From: Zoogloeaceae bacterium G21618-S1
GTDB taxonomy: Bacteria > Pseudomonadota > Gammaproteobacteria > Burkholderiales > Rhodocyclaceae
Length of the DNA stretch: 64,000 nucleotides
Reading direction: 5' to 3'
NCBI GenBank assembly: GCA_027214125.1
Contig: JAPWHF010000008.1
Span: 62,001-126,000 of the forward strand
Notes under the pieces: model-generated
Seen by the model: the letters and a program-made list of their open reading frames with translations, nothing else
Told to the model about the DNA's origin: nothing
The model's database searches: none
Part shown: one piece after another, positions 19,085 to 28,299 of the stretch
How positions within the stretch are numbered: the first letter of the stretch is position 1
Layout of the letters: each line of letters begins with the position of its first letter
Position numbers and translations under genes: made by a program

Positions 19085-19441
19085 CTACGAGAGCCCCAGC
19101 AACACCAGCCCGAGCGCCGCAGGCAAAGCCTGCACATAGAGAATCTTCCGACTCGCGGTCACCGCGCCATACACCCCGGCGATCAGCACACAGAGCAAAA
19201 AGAAGACTTTCACCGCCCCGCCTTCCGCCCCGAGGTTGAGCCCCCAGATCAGGCCGGCGGCGAGAAAGCCGTTGTACAGCCCCTGATTAGCGGCCAACAC
19301 TTTGGACGCTCGCGCCGCGTCCAGCGTCAGGCCAAACGCCCGCAAGCCCGCAGGCTTGTCCCACAGAAACATCTCGAGCACCAGTATATAGACGTGGATC
19401 AGCGCGACGAGCGCGATGACAATCGAACCGAGCGTAGCCAT
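19085..19441 (-). CDS. DUF1304-family membrane protein
   Basis: 118 residues from the ATG at 19441. Four membrane helices; LVALIHVYILVLEMFLW and LAANQGLYNGFLAAGL are the hallmark phrases of the DUF1304 family. The function is unknown. It converges on the preceding secreted protein gene. Confidence 0.8.
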   Translation of the reverse strand: MATLGSIVIALVALIHVYILVLEMFLWDKPAGLRAFGLTLDAARASKVLAANQGLYNGFLAAGLIWGLNLGAEGGAVKVFFLLCVLIAGVYGAVTASRKILYVQALPAALGLVLLGLS

Positions 19442-19897
19442 GTACACCTCTCGAGGACTGGCGCCCGGCGCCGGACGTCGGGCTAAGCGCGGAGTGTAAC
19501 GCAGCGGCCTTCGGCACAAAGCGCAAGCAGCACGCGAGCCCCCCCATAACCATCACTCGCTCATCATTTGTGACAGGACATCATCCGCGCCGGCGTACGG
19601 CACAGACCGTGCCACGCTGGCATCTCGACTGGTAATTGATGTGACGTCCGACGCGTGCCTCTCTTTATCGGCAAGGCCTTCAGCCTCGACGCAGCCAAAC
19701 CGCGGCTACCCCGGTCGGATCCGGCGGGAGCGGCAAGCCAGGTGCAAGCCGACGGCGCTTACAAATATTCCGTTTCAATTTCCAATCGATGACAATGTCT
19801 TTGCTGACTGATGCAGTGATATACCTGCACAGGCTGATCGATTCAACGTGGCATCGAACACAAATGCCCGACTTCCCTTGTCTCCAGGAGACGCACC
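19442..19897. other. 456-bp leader and intergenic region upstream of the PEP-CTERM gene
   Basis: No gene is visible. Around 19668-19760 there are several GC-rich self-complementary elements (for example AGGC-CTTCA-GCCT at 19674-19686), and a more AT-rich stretch follows to the ATG. It presumably carries the promoter and a long leader. Confidence 0.45.
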
Positions 19898-20707
19898 ATG
19901 CATTCACCCCCACTCACCATTCTCGCCATCAGCTTCGCCATCGCCGCACCGTCGGCATGGGCGCTGCCTACGGTAGAGCTCACCAGTACTGCATCCGGTG
20001 GCTATAGCTACACGCAAGGCCCCAAGTCGAGCCAGCTCGACATGACAGAGTCAGACACGCTCGGAGACCTGGTTTCAGTTGCCGCAGACAAGAATGGCTA
20101 TGGATTCGAAGCCCGCGCCAAGCTCGACAACACGGCGCTGTCCGCCTTTGCCGGCACCACTTACCCCACCACAAGCGGCAGCAGCGGTACGGCAAATGCC
20201 CTGGCCACCGCCAGCCTGACTGACTTCATCACGTTCTCGGGCGGCAGCGGCATGGGCACGGCGAGTCTCACCGCGCTCCTGACCGGCACCCTCACCGGCA
20301 CCAGCATCGGCAACGCCGGCTACGACCTGAACATCGCGCTCTACGACGCGACCGATGTCAACGGCAGCTACAGCCTGTCCAACCCCTTGCTGCTTGCCGC
20401 CGACACTCGCAGCATCAGCGGCGGCCAATTGGTGACCGTGGATGACAGCTTCCAGTCCAGCTTCGATTTTGAATATGGCAAGACCTACGGCATCATTGCC
20501 AGCTTTTCAGTCAATGCCACCAACGGTGGCATTGCAGACTTCAGCAACACCACCAGCTTTGCCATGGCTGCTGCACCCAGCGTCTCGCTCCACTCCATCG
20601 CCGGCATCAACTACGGCATCGCGGCTGCCGTGCCCGAGCCTGAGTCCTACGCCATGCTGCTGGCCGGCCTCGGCCTGATGGGCTTGATCGCGCACCGTCG
20701 TCGATAA
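19898..20707 (+). CDS. PEP-CTERM sorting domain surface protein
   Basis: 269 residues. N-terminal signal peptide (MHSPPLTILAISFAIAAP, cleavage near AWA) and a C-terminal exosortase signal: VPEPESYAMLLAGLGLMG followed by a short hydrophobic end and a basic cluster (HRRR). The middle is a Ser/Thr/Gly-rich beta-sandwich-like region without enzymatic motifs. Exosortase processes such proteins for the cell surface, often together with exopolysaccharide. No exosortase gene is in the window. CAGGAG precedes the ATG. Confidence 0.88.
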   Translation: MHSPPLTILAISFAIAAPSAWALPTVELTSTASGGYSYTQGPKSSQLDMTESDTLGDLVSVAADKNGYGFEARAKLDNTALSAFAGTTYPTTSGSSGTANALATASLTDFITFSGGSGMGTASLTALLTGTLTGTSIGNAGYDLNIALYDATDVNGSYSLSNPLLLAADTRSISGGQLVTVDDSFQSSFDFEYGKTYGIIASFSVNATNGGIADFSNTTSFAMAAAPSVSLHSIAGINYGIAAAVPEPESYAMLLAGLGLMGLIAHRRR

Positions 20708-20722
20708 GCCTGGCTCCACCAA

Positions 20723-20761
20723 AAAAACACCGGAACGCCTCACGGCCGATCCGGTGTTTTT
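20723..20761. terminator. Bidirectional intrinsic terminator
   Basis: A perfect 12-bp stem (AAAAACACCGGA / TCCGGTGTTTTT) with a 15-base loop lies between the convergent PEP-CTERM and dnaJ-like genes. The A-run and T-run suit termination from both sides. Confidence 0.85.
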
Positions 20762-20784
20762 GCATATCCGCCCGAGCGGCGGTT

Positions 20785-21822
20785 TCAAGAACGTGTTTTA
20801 CGTGACTTGCGACCGCCTTTCTTTGGCTCCGCCCTGAGCCACTGCGCCCGCCACGCGGTCAGATCCGGATAGAGGCGGGATTCACGCCCGGCCAAAGTGG
20901 CCTGCAGCACACGCAAGGCGTCAAGATCGGTCTTGCCAAGTTTTTCGGGCAGCACCGGTTGCAGCAGTACGCTCAAATCACCGCGCCCGCCGCTGCGCAA
21001 AGGCAGCCCGTGACCGACCAGCGTGTGCCGGGTTTCGCTGGCAGTGCCCGCCGCTACGCTCACCATCTCGGTCTCGCCGCCCGGCACTGGCACCGCCACC
21101 ACGCTGCCGGCCAACAAATCAAACAAAGGCACTGGCACAGTCACTTCCAGCGCGTCTCCGCGCAGGGAAAACAAGCCATGAAGCCGCAACTGGCTCTGCA
21201 GCAACAAGTCGCCCGGCGGCAAATCACCCACCGCCGCAGCCTTGCCCGCCAGGCGCAGACGCCGCCCCGGCCACATACCGGCCGGCACAGTCACACGCAC
21301 CTTGCGCCCCGAGCGCGTCTCGCCCGTTCCGTCGCAGGTCTCGCAACGCACCTCCGCGCTGTAGCCGCGGCCGCCGCAGGCATCGCAATGGTCGAGCCCG
21401 CTCTTGCTGCGCACCCGGCCGCTGCCGCGACAGCACGCGCACATGCGTGACGAAGCCAGCGTAATCCGCCCGGAGCCTGCGCAATCGCCGCAGACTTCGG
21501 GGCGCTCAAGCTCCAGCACATGCACGCCACCAAAGATGGCCTCTTCGATATCAAGCCACAGGGTTTCTTGCTGATCGGGGCCGCGGGCGGGCGCGCTGTT
21601 GGCGTCGGCGGCAGTGTCAGCCTCGCCGTCCTCATCGCCGCGCACCAGATAATCGTGCGCCGCCTTGATCTGCCGAAACCGCTCCGCCGCACCGTGACCG
21701 TTGTTGCGATCCGGATGCCACTGCATGGCCAGGCGGCGGAATGCGCGCTTGATCTCGGCCGGCAAGGCGCCGGGGGCGAGATCGAGAACAGCAAAAGCAT
21801 CGGCACGGCTGGCAGGTGACAT
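20785..21822 (-). CDS. DnaJ-like chaperone with zinc finger but no G/F region
   Basis: 345 residues. J domain at residues 8-62 with the HPD motif (MQWHPDRNN). Four zinc-binding repeats follow: CGDCAGSG, CACCRGSG, CDACGGRG and CETCDGTG. A C-terminal substrate-binding domain follows (VRVTVPAGMWPGRRLRL, GDLLLQ). The Gly/Phe-rich linker of DnaJ is replaced by a short acidic linker (GDEDGEADTAADA), so this is probably a second, specialised J-protein and not the main DnaJ. It would stimulate a DnaK ATPase. No dnaK or grpE is adjacent. Confidence 0.8.
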   Translation of the reverse strand: MSPASRADAFAVLDLAPGALPAEIKRAFRRLAMQWHPDRNNGHGAAERFRQIKAAHDYLVRGDEDGEADTAADANSAPARGPDQQETLWLDIEEAIFGGVHVLELERPEVCGDCAGSGRITLASSRMCACCRGSGRVRSKSGLDHCDACGGRGYSAEVRCETCDGTGETRSGRKVRVTVPAGMWPGRRLRLAGKAAAVGDLPPGDLLLQSQLRLHGLFSLRGDALEVTVPVPLFDLLAGSVVAVPVPGGETEMVSVAAGTASETRHTLVGHGLPLRSGGRGDLSVLLQPVLPEKLGKTDLDALRVLQATLAGRESRLYPDLTAWRAQWLRAEPKKGGRKSRKTRS

Positions 21823-21908
21823 GGGTGATGGATCGTGACGCTGAACGGAGGCAAGGCAGCAAGTCTACCTGTTGCCAGCCCGATCGGGGCGAATGCACGC
21901 GGACTCGC

Positions 21909-22103
21909 TTAGAACACCGACAAGCCGGTTTTCGCCACAAACAATTCCAGGGCACGCATGCCCACCACCGAGTTGCCCGTGCTGCCCAGCCCCGGCGACC
22001 ACACACACAAGGCCAACTCGCCCGGCACCACCGCCACGATGCCGCCGCCCACACCACTCTTGCAGGGCAATCCGATCAAGAAAGCGAATGATTGATAATC
22101 CAC
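21909..22103 (-). pseudogene. 3' remnant of a glutaminase gene
   Basis: 64 codons encode the C-terminal end of a serine-type glutaminase ([46 protein letters not shown]), in frame to a proper stop. The first roughly 240 residues, including the catalytic Ser-Lys region, are absent, and the bases upstream do not resemble glutaminase in any frame. The open frame begins at a GTG by chance. It is a decayed gene left by a deletion. Confidence 0.75.
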
Positions 22104-22271
22104 GCATCACTCCTTGATGCCATAGCCCTTGCGCGCAGTGCAGCGCCTGAACGCTGGGGCACTGCCAGACGAAGCACACAATCAAACTTACTTTTTTGTT
22201 CTGGCACCAGCCCACTGCAACGACTAGCTTGGTATTGACGTGGCCCCAGGCTGCGCCCCCAAGGAGACATC

Positions 22272-22514
22272 ATGAAAATCAAAACCGTACTGGCCGCAAC
22301 GTTCTTTGCCATCTCCACCGGCGCTTGGGCATTTCACTGCCCCGCCGACATGAAGAAAATTGACGAAGCCATGTCCAAAAACCCGCAACTCGCGGCGGAA
22401 CAAATGGCACAGGTCAAAACCTGGCGCGCCGAAGGCGAAACCCTGCACAAGGCCGGCAAGCATCAGGAATCCGTCGACACACTCGCCAAGGCCATGAAAG
22501 TGCTTGGAATGTGA
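22272..22514 (+). CDS. Small secreted protein, 80 residues
   Basis: Signal peptide MKIKTVLAATFFAISTGAWA, then a 60-residue helical, charged mature part (HCPADMKKIDEAM, QVKTWRAEGETLHKAGKHQE). One Cys remains after cleavage. AAGGAG precedes the ATG and a terminator follows, so it is a monocistronic small gene. Function unknown. Confidence 0.75.
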   Translation: MKIKTVLAATFFAISTGAWAFHCPADMKKIDEAMSKNPQLAAEQMAQVKTWRAEGETLHKAGKHQESVDTLAKAMKVLGM

Positions 22515-22534
22515 TTCAGCAAGATCCAATGTCA

Positions 22535-22557
22535 GGGCCGCCACATGCGGCCCTTTT
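22535..22557 (+). terminator. Intrinsic terminator after the small secreted protein gene
   Basis: GGGCCGC-CACAT-GCGGCCC followed by TTTT, 20 bp after the stop codon. Confidence 0.8.
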
Positions 22558-22581
22558 CACGCGCATCGGCAACACCCGCGG

Positions 22582-23490
22582 TCACGCCGTCCGCAAGCCC
22601 AGCTTCACCGCCCAGCGCCGCAGCTTCTCGCCATCGACCAAACCGGTCGCCAGCGAGGTGCCGGCCAGGATCACCCCGGCGCCGGCGAGCATACGCAGGC
22701 CGAGGGCTTCGTCGAGGATCAGCACGCCCCAGCCCATGCCGAAGGCGGGAATCAGAAAGGTGACGGCGATGGCGCGGGCCGGGCCGATGTTGGCGATGAG
22801 GCGGAAGTACAGAATGTAGGCAACAGCCGTGCAGGCCACGGCCAGCACCGCAGCGGCGCCCCAGGCGCCGAGGCTGATCGGGCCGCTGGGCCATAGCCAC
22901 CAGGCCAGAGGCGCGAGCGCAATGGACGCAGCCGTCTGACCGCCGGTGGCGATCGCGAGCGAGGACACGCCGGTGAGGTAGCGCTTGGTGTAGTTGGCCG
23001 ACACGCCATACGACAGCGTGGCGAGCAGGCTGGCCAACACCGACAGCGCGATGTGCTCACCATGAAAGCCGGCCTTGCCCGACACCAGCACGCCCACGCC
23101 GATGAAACCGATCGCCAGACCGGCCGCGCGCCATTTGGTGAGCCGTTCGCCAAACCACAACCACGCCACCACGGCCGCCCACAGTGGCGCGGTGGCGTTC
23201 ACGATGGAAGCGAAGCCGGCGGTGAGCGAGAGCAACGCCCAGGCGATCAACACGAAGGGCAGCGCCGAGTTGAGGATGCCGATCACGGTCAGCGGCCAGG
23301 CATGTTGAATGAGTTCGCGCCACTGACCGCGCCAGACGATGATCGGCAGCAGAAACAGCGCGGCGAACAGTACGCGGATGAAGATCAGCCCGACCGGGCC
23401 GAACTCGGGCGCAGCCTGACGCATGAACAGAAAGCTGGCGCCCCATAGCGCGGCCAGCACGAACAGATCAAACGTGTCACGCGGTCGCAT
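22582..23490 (-). CDS. EamA/DMT-family transporter in the alkylation-repair operon
   Basis: 302 residues with ten predicted membrane helices in two EamA repeats (start [20 protein letters not shown]; second repeat with [13 protein letters not shown] and GWGVLILDE). Such proteins export or import small metabolites; the substrate is unknown. The start overlaps the ogt 3' end by 14 bp, so it is the third gene of the ada/alkA-ogt-eamA operon. Confidence 0.85.
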   Translation of the reverse strand: MRPRDTFDLFVLAALWGASFLFMRQAAPEFGPVGLIFIRVLFAALFLLPIIVWRGQWRELIQHAWPLTVIGILNSALPFVLIAWALLSLTAGFASIVNATAPLWAAVVAWLWFGERLTKWRAAGLAIGFIGVGVLVSGKAGFHGEHIALSVLASLLATLSYGVSANYTKRYLTGVSSLAIATGGQTAASIALAPLAWWLWPSGPISLGAWGAAAVLAVACTAVAYILYFRLIANIGPARAIAVTFLIPAFGMGWGVLILDEALGLRMLAGAGVILAGTSLATGLVDGEKLRRWAVKLGLRTA

Positions 23491-23947
23491 GCGCGGCCTC
23501 CAGATCCAGCAGCGCGCGCTTGCGCGGCAGGCCGCCAGCGTAGCCGGTGAGTGAGCCGTCGCGGCCGATGACGCGATGACAGGGGATGATCAGCCAAATC
23601 GGGTTCTTGCCCACGGCGGCACCGATGGCGCGGGCGGCGGTCGGTCGGCCCAGTGAAGCCGCCAGCGCACCGTAGTGCGTGGTCGCGCCGTAGGGCAGTG
23701 CCAGCAAGGCAGACCACACCGCCTGCTGGAATGGCGTGCCTTGCGGCGCCAGCGGCAGGTCGAAGACACTCAATTCGCCGCCCAGATAGGCGCCGACTTG
23801 CCGCGCCGCCTCGTGGCATAGCGCGTTGGCCGGCAGATCGCACGCCGCCTCGTCAAAGCAAACGCGGAGCAGTCCGGCGTCGCAGGCGCGCACCTGGCAT
23901 ACGCCGAGCGAAGTATCAAAGCGCAATCCGTAGTGCGGGGTGTTCAT
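23477..23947 (-). CDS. ogt: Methylated-DNA-protein cysteine methyltransferase
   Basis: 156 residues from the ATG at 23947. It carries the MGMT core: [38 protein letters not shown] with the acceptor Cys, then [18 protein letters not shown]. It removes methyl groups from O6-methylguanine in a suicide reaction. It overlaps the upstream ada-alkA gene as ATGA. Confidence 0.92.
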   Translation of the reverse strand: MNTPHYGLRFDTSLGVCQVRACDAGLLRVCFDEAACDLPANALCHEAARQVGAYLGGELSVFDLPLAPQGTPFQQAVWSALLALPYGATTHYGALAASLGRPTAARAIGAAVGKNPIWLIIPCHRVIGRDGSLTGYAGGLPRKRALLDLEAAHATA

Positions 23948-25377
23948 GATGGTGTCTCCTCGGCTTCGCCCAGCGAAGCCCATAAATGCATGACCGCGTA
24001 GGCCCGCCACGGCCGCCAGGCTTCGGCCTGGAGGCGTGCCTCGCGGGTGCTGCACATGCCCAGCGCGGCGCGCACGCCGTAGTCGCCGTCGGGGTAGGCG
24101 TCCGGCCAGGCCAGCGCGCGCATGGCGATGTAGTGCGCCGTCCAGGGGCCGATGCCGGGCAAGGCCTGAAGCTGGGCGATGGTCTCCTGCACTGGCGCGC
24201 CGGGTGAGAGCATCAGCCGCCCCTCGGCCACCCCCGCGGCGAGCGCGATGATGACTTCTGCGCGCCGGCTGATGACACCGCGCTCGGCAATCTGCGAGAT
24301 GCTGAGTTCGGCGATACGCTCGGCGCTGGGGAAGCCGGTGTTCAACTCCGCCCAGGGCGTCTCGATCGGCTCGCCAAAAGCCGCGGCAAAACGCCCGGCC
24401 AGGGTACGTGCGGCCTTGACCGTGATCTGCTGGCCGAGCACCGCGCGCACCGCCATCTCGATGCCGTCGAAGGCGCCCGGCAGGCGCAAGCCGGGGCGGG
24501 CCTCGGACAACGGGCCGAGCGCTTGCAGCACGGCCAACGGATCGGCATCAAGGTCGAACAGCCGCCGCACGCCGGCCAGCACCGCGGGCACCACGGCCGA
24601 CAAGGTCGGAGACAGCGTCACCTCAAGCGCGGTTTTGCCGGGGCGCACCCGCAGCCAGCCGCGGTGCCCGTCGAGCCGCACGGTGCGACGGTATTCGCCA
24701 TCGGCCACCTGCTCCACGCCAAGGATGGTGCGCCCGGCAAGGAAGTCGATCAGCCGCGCAAAATCGAAGGGCGGCCGGTAAGCCAAAGTGAAATGCAGGC
24801 CATCGCCCGCCATCTGCCGCACCTTGCCACGCAGCGCAGACGGCACCATGCGGTAGTTGCGCTGAAAGGCCGATTCGAGTGCCCGCAAGCTGCCGAAGCC
24901 GGCGGCCGCCGCCACCTCGGTAACGGGCAGCGCTGTGTCGGTGAGCAGGCGCTTGGCCAGCAACAGGCGGCGGGTACGCAGATAGTCTGCCGGCGCAACC
25001 CCAAATTGTTCACGAAACAGGCGGCGCAGATGGCGATCGGTGATGCCAACCTTGCCGGCCAGCGACGTTACCGACAAATCGTCCGCCAGGTGCGCATCGA
25101 TCAGGCCAGCCGCGGCGTGCGCCAGCGTGGCGCTCGCATCCATGGCCGACAACCCCGGCGCCAGCTCGGGCCGGCAGCGCAGGCAAGGGCGAAAGCCAGC
25201 GGCCTCGGCGGCCGCCGCACTCACATAAAAACTGCACACGGTCCGCCGCGGCGTGCGCACCCGGCACACCGGCCGACAGTAGATGCCGGTCGAGCTCACA
25301 CCCACGAACACCCGGCCATCAAAGCGGGCATCATGGGTGGTAAAAGCGTCATAGCAGCGGTCGGGATCGAGTTCCAT
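23944..25377 (-). CDS. Ada-AlkA fusion: methyl sensor, AraC-type HTH and 3-methyladenine glycosylase
   Basis: 477 residues. N-terminal Ada zinc domain with Cys34, Cys38, Cys65 and Cys68 spaced as Cys38/42/69/72 of E. coli Ada; an AraC-type HTH (about 85-185: [40 protein letters not shown]); then an AlkA domain (about 195-465) with [17 protein letters not shown] and the catalytic Asp in the [12 protein letters not shown] stretch. It should sense methylphosphotriesters, activate transcription and excise alkylated bases. The Ogt domain of E. coli Ada is encoded by the next gene instead. Confidence 0.9.
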   Translation of the reverse strand: MELDPDRCYDAFTTHDARFDGRVFVGVSSTGIYCRPVCRVRTPRRTVCSFYVSAAAAEAAGFRPCLRCRPELAPGLSAMDASATLAHAAAGLIDAHLADDLSVTSLAGKVGITDRHLRRLFREQFGVAPADYLRTRRLLLAKRLLTDTALPVTEVAAAAGFGSLRALESAFQRNYRMVPSALRGKVRQMAGDGLHFTLAYRPPFDFARLIDFLAGRTILGVEQVADGEYRRTVRLDGHRGWLRVRPGKTALEVTLSPTLSAVVPAVLAGVRRLFDLDADPLAVLQALGPLSEARPGLRLPGAFDGIEMAVRAVLGQQITVKAARTLAGRFAAAFGEPIETPWAELNTGFPSAERIAELSISQIAERGVISRRAEVIIALAAGVAEGRLMLSPGAPVQETIAQLQALPGIGPWTAHYIAMRALAWPDAYPDGDYGVRAALGMCSTREARLQAEAWRPWRAYAVMHLWASLGEAEETPS

Positions 25378-25523
25378 GCCTGCATTATGGTCAGCCCGGA
25401 CGCATCGGGCACGAACACATCGGACATGGAATCAGACAAAACTGTCCGGGCCGCGGCGCACCGTCCTGTCGGTGACGCAAGGCCTGTGGTTCAATGCGTT
25501 TTTGTGTTGCACCGCGCCATGCC

Positions 25524-26387
25524 ATGCCCGCCTTTTGGATGATCCTCGCCAGTTTGCTGTTCGCCTGCATGGGCGTATGCGTCAAGCTCGGCGCGGACCG
25601 CATGGGCATTGCCGAGCTGACCTTTTACCGCGGTCTGGCCGGCTTGCTGTTCATGGCGGTGTTCATGCGCAGCCAGGGCACGCCTTTTCGCACCCGGCAC
25701 TGGCGATTACAGCTCACCCGCGCCGTGGCGGGCTCGATTGCGCTGGGCTGCTACTTTTTTGCGATCAGCCTGCTGCCGTTGGCCGCGGCAGTCACGCTTA
25801 ATTACACCTCACCCATTTTTGTCGCACTGCTGCTCGCCCTGTGGTTTCGCGAGCCGCTGCGCGCGCTGGCCATCGGCGCCGTAGCACTCGGTTTTCTCGG
25901 TGTGGTCGTGCTGCTGCGCCCCACCATCGCCCCGGAGCAATGGCTGGGCGCCGTGGCCGGGCTGGCCTCGGGCCTGATCGCCAGCCTCGCCTACATCAAT
26001 GTGCGAGAACTCGGCCGCGCGGGCGAGCCGGAGTCGCGCACGGTGTTTTACTTTTCGTGTGTCACCTGCCTGGGCGCCCTGCCCTTCGTGTTCGCCAGCG
26101 ACGGCTTTACCGCGCCTGATGCCACGGGCGCCGCGCTGATCCTCGGCGTGGGAGTATTCGGCACCGCTGCGCAACTGGCCATGACCCGCGCCTACCGCGT
26201 CGGCGCCACCATCGTGGCGGCCAATCTGGCCTATTCCACGGTGATATTCGCCAGCCTGTTCGGCATGCTCATCTGGGGCGAGGTTCTGCCTGGCGCAGCA
26301 TGGCTGGGCATCGGCATGATCATGGCCAGTGGCATCCTCATCACCCGCGCCCGCGCACCGGCGCCAAACCCTGCACACGGCGATTGA
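25524..26387 (+). CDS. EamA/DMT-family transporter
   Basis: 287 residues from ATG 25524 (MPAFWMILASLLFACMG); an in-frame start at 25494 adds ten residues. Ten helices in two EamA repeats (ELTFYRGLAGLLFMAVF, LNYTSPIFVALLLALWF, AQLAMTRAYRVGATIVAANL). Substrate unknown. It diverges from the ada-alkA operon. Confidence 0.85.
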   Translation: MPAFWMILASLLFACMGVCVKLGADRMGIAELTFYRGLAGLLFMAVFMRSQGTPFRTRHWRLQLTRAVAGSIALGCYFFAISLLPLAAAVTLNYTSPIFVALLLALWFREPLRALAIGAVALGFLGVVVLLRPTIAPEQWLGAVAGLASGLIASLAYINVRELGRAGEPESRTVFYFSCVTCLGALPFVFASDGFTAPDATGAALILGVGVFGTAAQLAMTRAYRVGATIVAANLAYSTVIFASLFGMLIWGEVLPGAAWLGIGMIMASGILITRARAPAPNPAHGD

Positions 26388-26445
26388 AGCCCCACCGGCT
26401 GGTCGTTATAGTAGAGACAGGCCTTCTGCCCAAAAGGAGCATGGC

Positions 26446-26805
26446 ATGATCACCAAAGAGCACTCGGACGGACTCGTCGCCATCGCCGTCTTCGGCGAAT
26501 TCACCCTCGCGGACTACAAAGAATTCGAAGAGCTGGTCAATTACAAGATCAAGTTCGAAGGCCCGGTCAACCTGCTGATCGACCTACGCGAAATGAGTGG
26601 CTTCACCATCGACGTCGCCTGGGAAGAAATCCGCTACAGCCGGGAACACAAGCACGATTTCGGCAAGATCGCCGTCATCACCGAAGACCAGTGGGCCACC
26701 TGGAGCGCCTGGGTGTCGCAGATGTTTGTCGACGCCGATGTGCAGGTCTTCACGGATGAGCTCGACGCCCGCGCCTGGCTGACCGACGCGGAAACCGTCG
26801 CGTGA
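26446..26805 (+). CDS. SpoIIAA-like STAS-fold protein
   Basis: 119 residues from the ATG at 26446, preceded by AAAAGGAG. It shows the SpoIIAA-like pattern: MITKEHSDGLVAIAVFGEFT, LADYKEFEE, GPVNLLIDLREMSGFT, AWEEIRYSREHKHDFGKIAV, and a late FTDELDARAWL. Family members are small cytoplasmic proteins with a proposed carrier or regulatory role. A TATAGT -10-like hexamer lies at about 26407. Its stop overlaps the rhodanese GTG start (GTGA). Confidence 0.75.
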   Translation: MITKEHSDGLVAIAVFGEFTLADYKEFEELVNYKIKFEGPVNLLIDLREMSGFTIDVAWEEIRYSREHKHDFGKIAVITEDQWATWSAWVSQMFVDADVQVFTDELDARAWLTDAETVA

Positions 26806-27653
26806 GCGAGCCGCTGCGCACACTCATCACCCCCGAGCGCCTGATCCATCAACTGCAGACGCCCGGATGGGTGGTGGTCGACTGCCGACATGACCTCGGC
26901 AACCCCGACTTCGGCCGCGCCGCCTACGCCAAGGGGCACATCCCCGGCGCGCACTTTCTGCACATGGACGACGAGCTGTCCGGGCCGCGCACCGGCAGCA
27001 ACGGGCGTCATCCCCTGCCCGACCCGGCCGCGCTTGCCCGACGCCTCGGCGAAATTGGCATCAACCGCGACAGCCAGGTCGTCGCCTATGACGACGGCGG
27101 CGGCATGTACGCGGCCCGCCTGTGGTGGCTGCTCAACTGGCTCGGCCATCGCAACGTGGCCGTGCTCGACGGCGGCTTCCAGGCCTGGTGCTCGGCCAAT
27201 GCCCTGCTCAGCCAGAAAAACGCCACGCCAACGCCCACCCGCTTCAACGCCGAACTCCAGCCACTGGCGGTCGACGTGAACTATGTGGACCGCCACAAAG
27301 GCAGCGACGCCATGCTACTCATCGATGCCCGCAGCCCCGACCGCTTTCGCGGCGAGAACGAAACCATCGACCCGGTCGGCGGCCACATCCCCGGCGCAAT
27401 CAACCGCTTCTTCAAAGATAACCTCGGCCCGGATGGCCGCTTCAAACCGGCAGAACAACTGCGCCGCGAATTCACCACCCTCGTCGCAGGCCGCGACATG
27501 CAACAGATCGTGCACCAATGCGGTTCGGGCGTTACCGCCTGCCATAACCTGCTGGCGATGGAAGTCGCCGGGCTACCCGGCGGGCGGCTGTATCCGGGCT
27601 CATGGAGTGAGTGGTGTGCGGATTCGGGGCGCGCGGTGGCTCGCGGGGCGTAG
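26802..27653 (+). CDS. Sulfurtransferase with two rhodanese domains
   Basis: 283 residues, GTG start coupled to the SpoIIAA-like gene. The N-terminal rhodanese domain (VVDCRHDLGNPDFGRAAYAK, GHIPGAHFLHMDDELSG) lacks the active Cys; the C-terminal domain has the catalytic loop CGSGVTACHN. This loop is more like 3-mercaptopyruvate sulfurtransferase than thiosulfate sulfurtransferase. It transfers sulfane sulfur in the cytoplasm. Confidence 0.88.
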   Translation: MSEPLRTLITPERLIHQLQTPGWVVVDCRHDLGNPDFGRAAYAKGHIPGAHFLHMDDELSGPRTGSNGRHPLPDPAALARRLGEIGINRDSQVVAYDDGGGMYAARLWWLLNWLGHRNVAVLDGGFQAWCSANALLSQKNATPTPTRFNAELQPLAVDVNYVDRHKGSDAMLLIDARSPDRFRGENETIDPVGGHIPGAINRFFKDNLGPDGRFKPAEQLRREFTTLVAGRDMQQIVHQCGSGVTACHNLLAMEVAGLPGGRLYPGSWSEWCADSGRAVARGA

Positions 27654-27749
27654 CTCCGCACGAAGGAATTCAATCTACCAACCTCTGGTGAGCTGATTCC
27701 CGTCGCGGACTAGAAACCGCCCTACAAGAATCTTTAGTATTGGATATGT

Positions 27750-28067
27750 ATGCCCGAACTTCATCTAATCGAACGCGGACAGCACAAAGAGAATCTTCGT
27801 TGCATAGATAAAACGAACAAAGAATGGGAGAGCGGCAATTGGGTTGTCAGTGAAGAAACCGCGGAAAAACTCATTGGAGGGCATATTTTTCTGCATAAAG
27901 GACAAGACAAGCCATCGCACTTTGGCGGCGTCATCCTGTCCTTTCATTCACAAAAATGCGGTCAAGACGCAGGTCGTATCGCCTTCCGCTTTCGAGCAGG
28001 CATTGAGTTTAAGGGCATTCCAACAGACCGGTCTGGCTGGGGCAACGAAAAGAAAATTGTTTGGTGA
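27750..28067 (+). CDS. Hypothetical protein in a low-GC patch
   Basis: 105 residues, ATG start without a strong ribosome site. Soluble; contains NWVVSEETAEKLIGGHIFLH, a glycine-turn region HFGGVILSFH, GRIAFRFRAG and DRSGWGNEKKIVW. I recall similar proteins only as uncharacterised. GC is near 42% by hand count over two lines of sequence, far below the neighbours, which suggests recent acquisition. Confidence 0.6.
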   Translation: MPELHLIERGQHKENLRCIDKTNKEWESGNWVVSEETAEKLIGGHIFLHKGQDKPSHFGGVILSFHSQKCGQDAGRIAFRFRAGIEFKGIPTDRSGWGNEKKIVW

Positions 28068-28299
28068 TATGCGCTTCACAATGCCACCAGCAAGCCTCCT
28101 GGCAAACAGGACACCGAGGTTTGTCGGCTCGAACGTGATCACCCCAACGCCAATAGACAAGCCTCGGACCACTCACCAGGGAATATCCCTCACCCCGCTC
28201 ATGTTCTATACCTGAATGGCGATTCCATTCACGCAACGGTCACACATCGCCGTTGCTGCCTGCGCGCGGGCATCGCGCGCCGACCGGGAGGAGATCGGC

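Noticed and set aside
19661-19760. c-di-GMP-I (GEMM) riboswitch before the PEP-CTERM gene
   Set aside because: Only partial resemblance; no GNRA-capped P2 and no 3' TTGCC partner for the 5' GGCAA.
28009-28236. Minus-strand frame with CPVCQEACWWHC
   Set aside because: Cys-rich but overlapping the low-GC gene's 3' end, without ribosome site or recognisable family.
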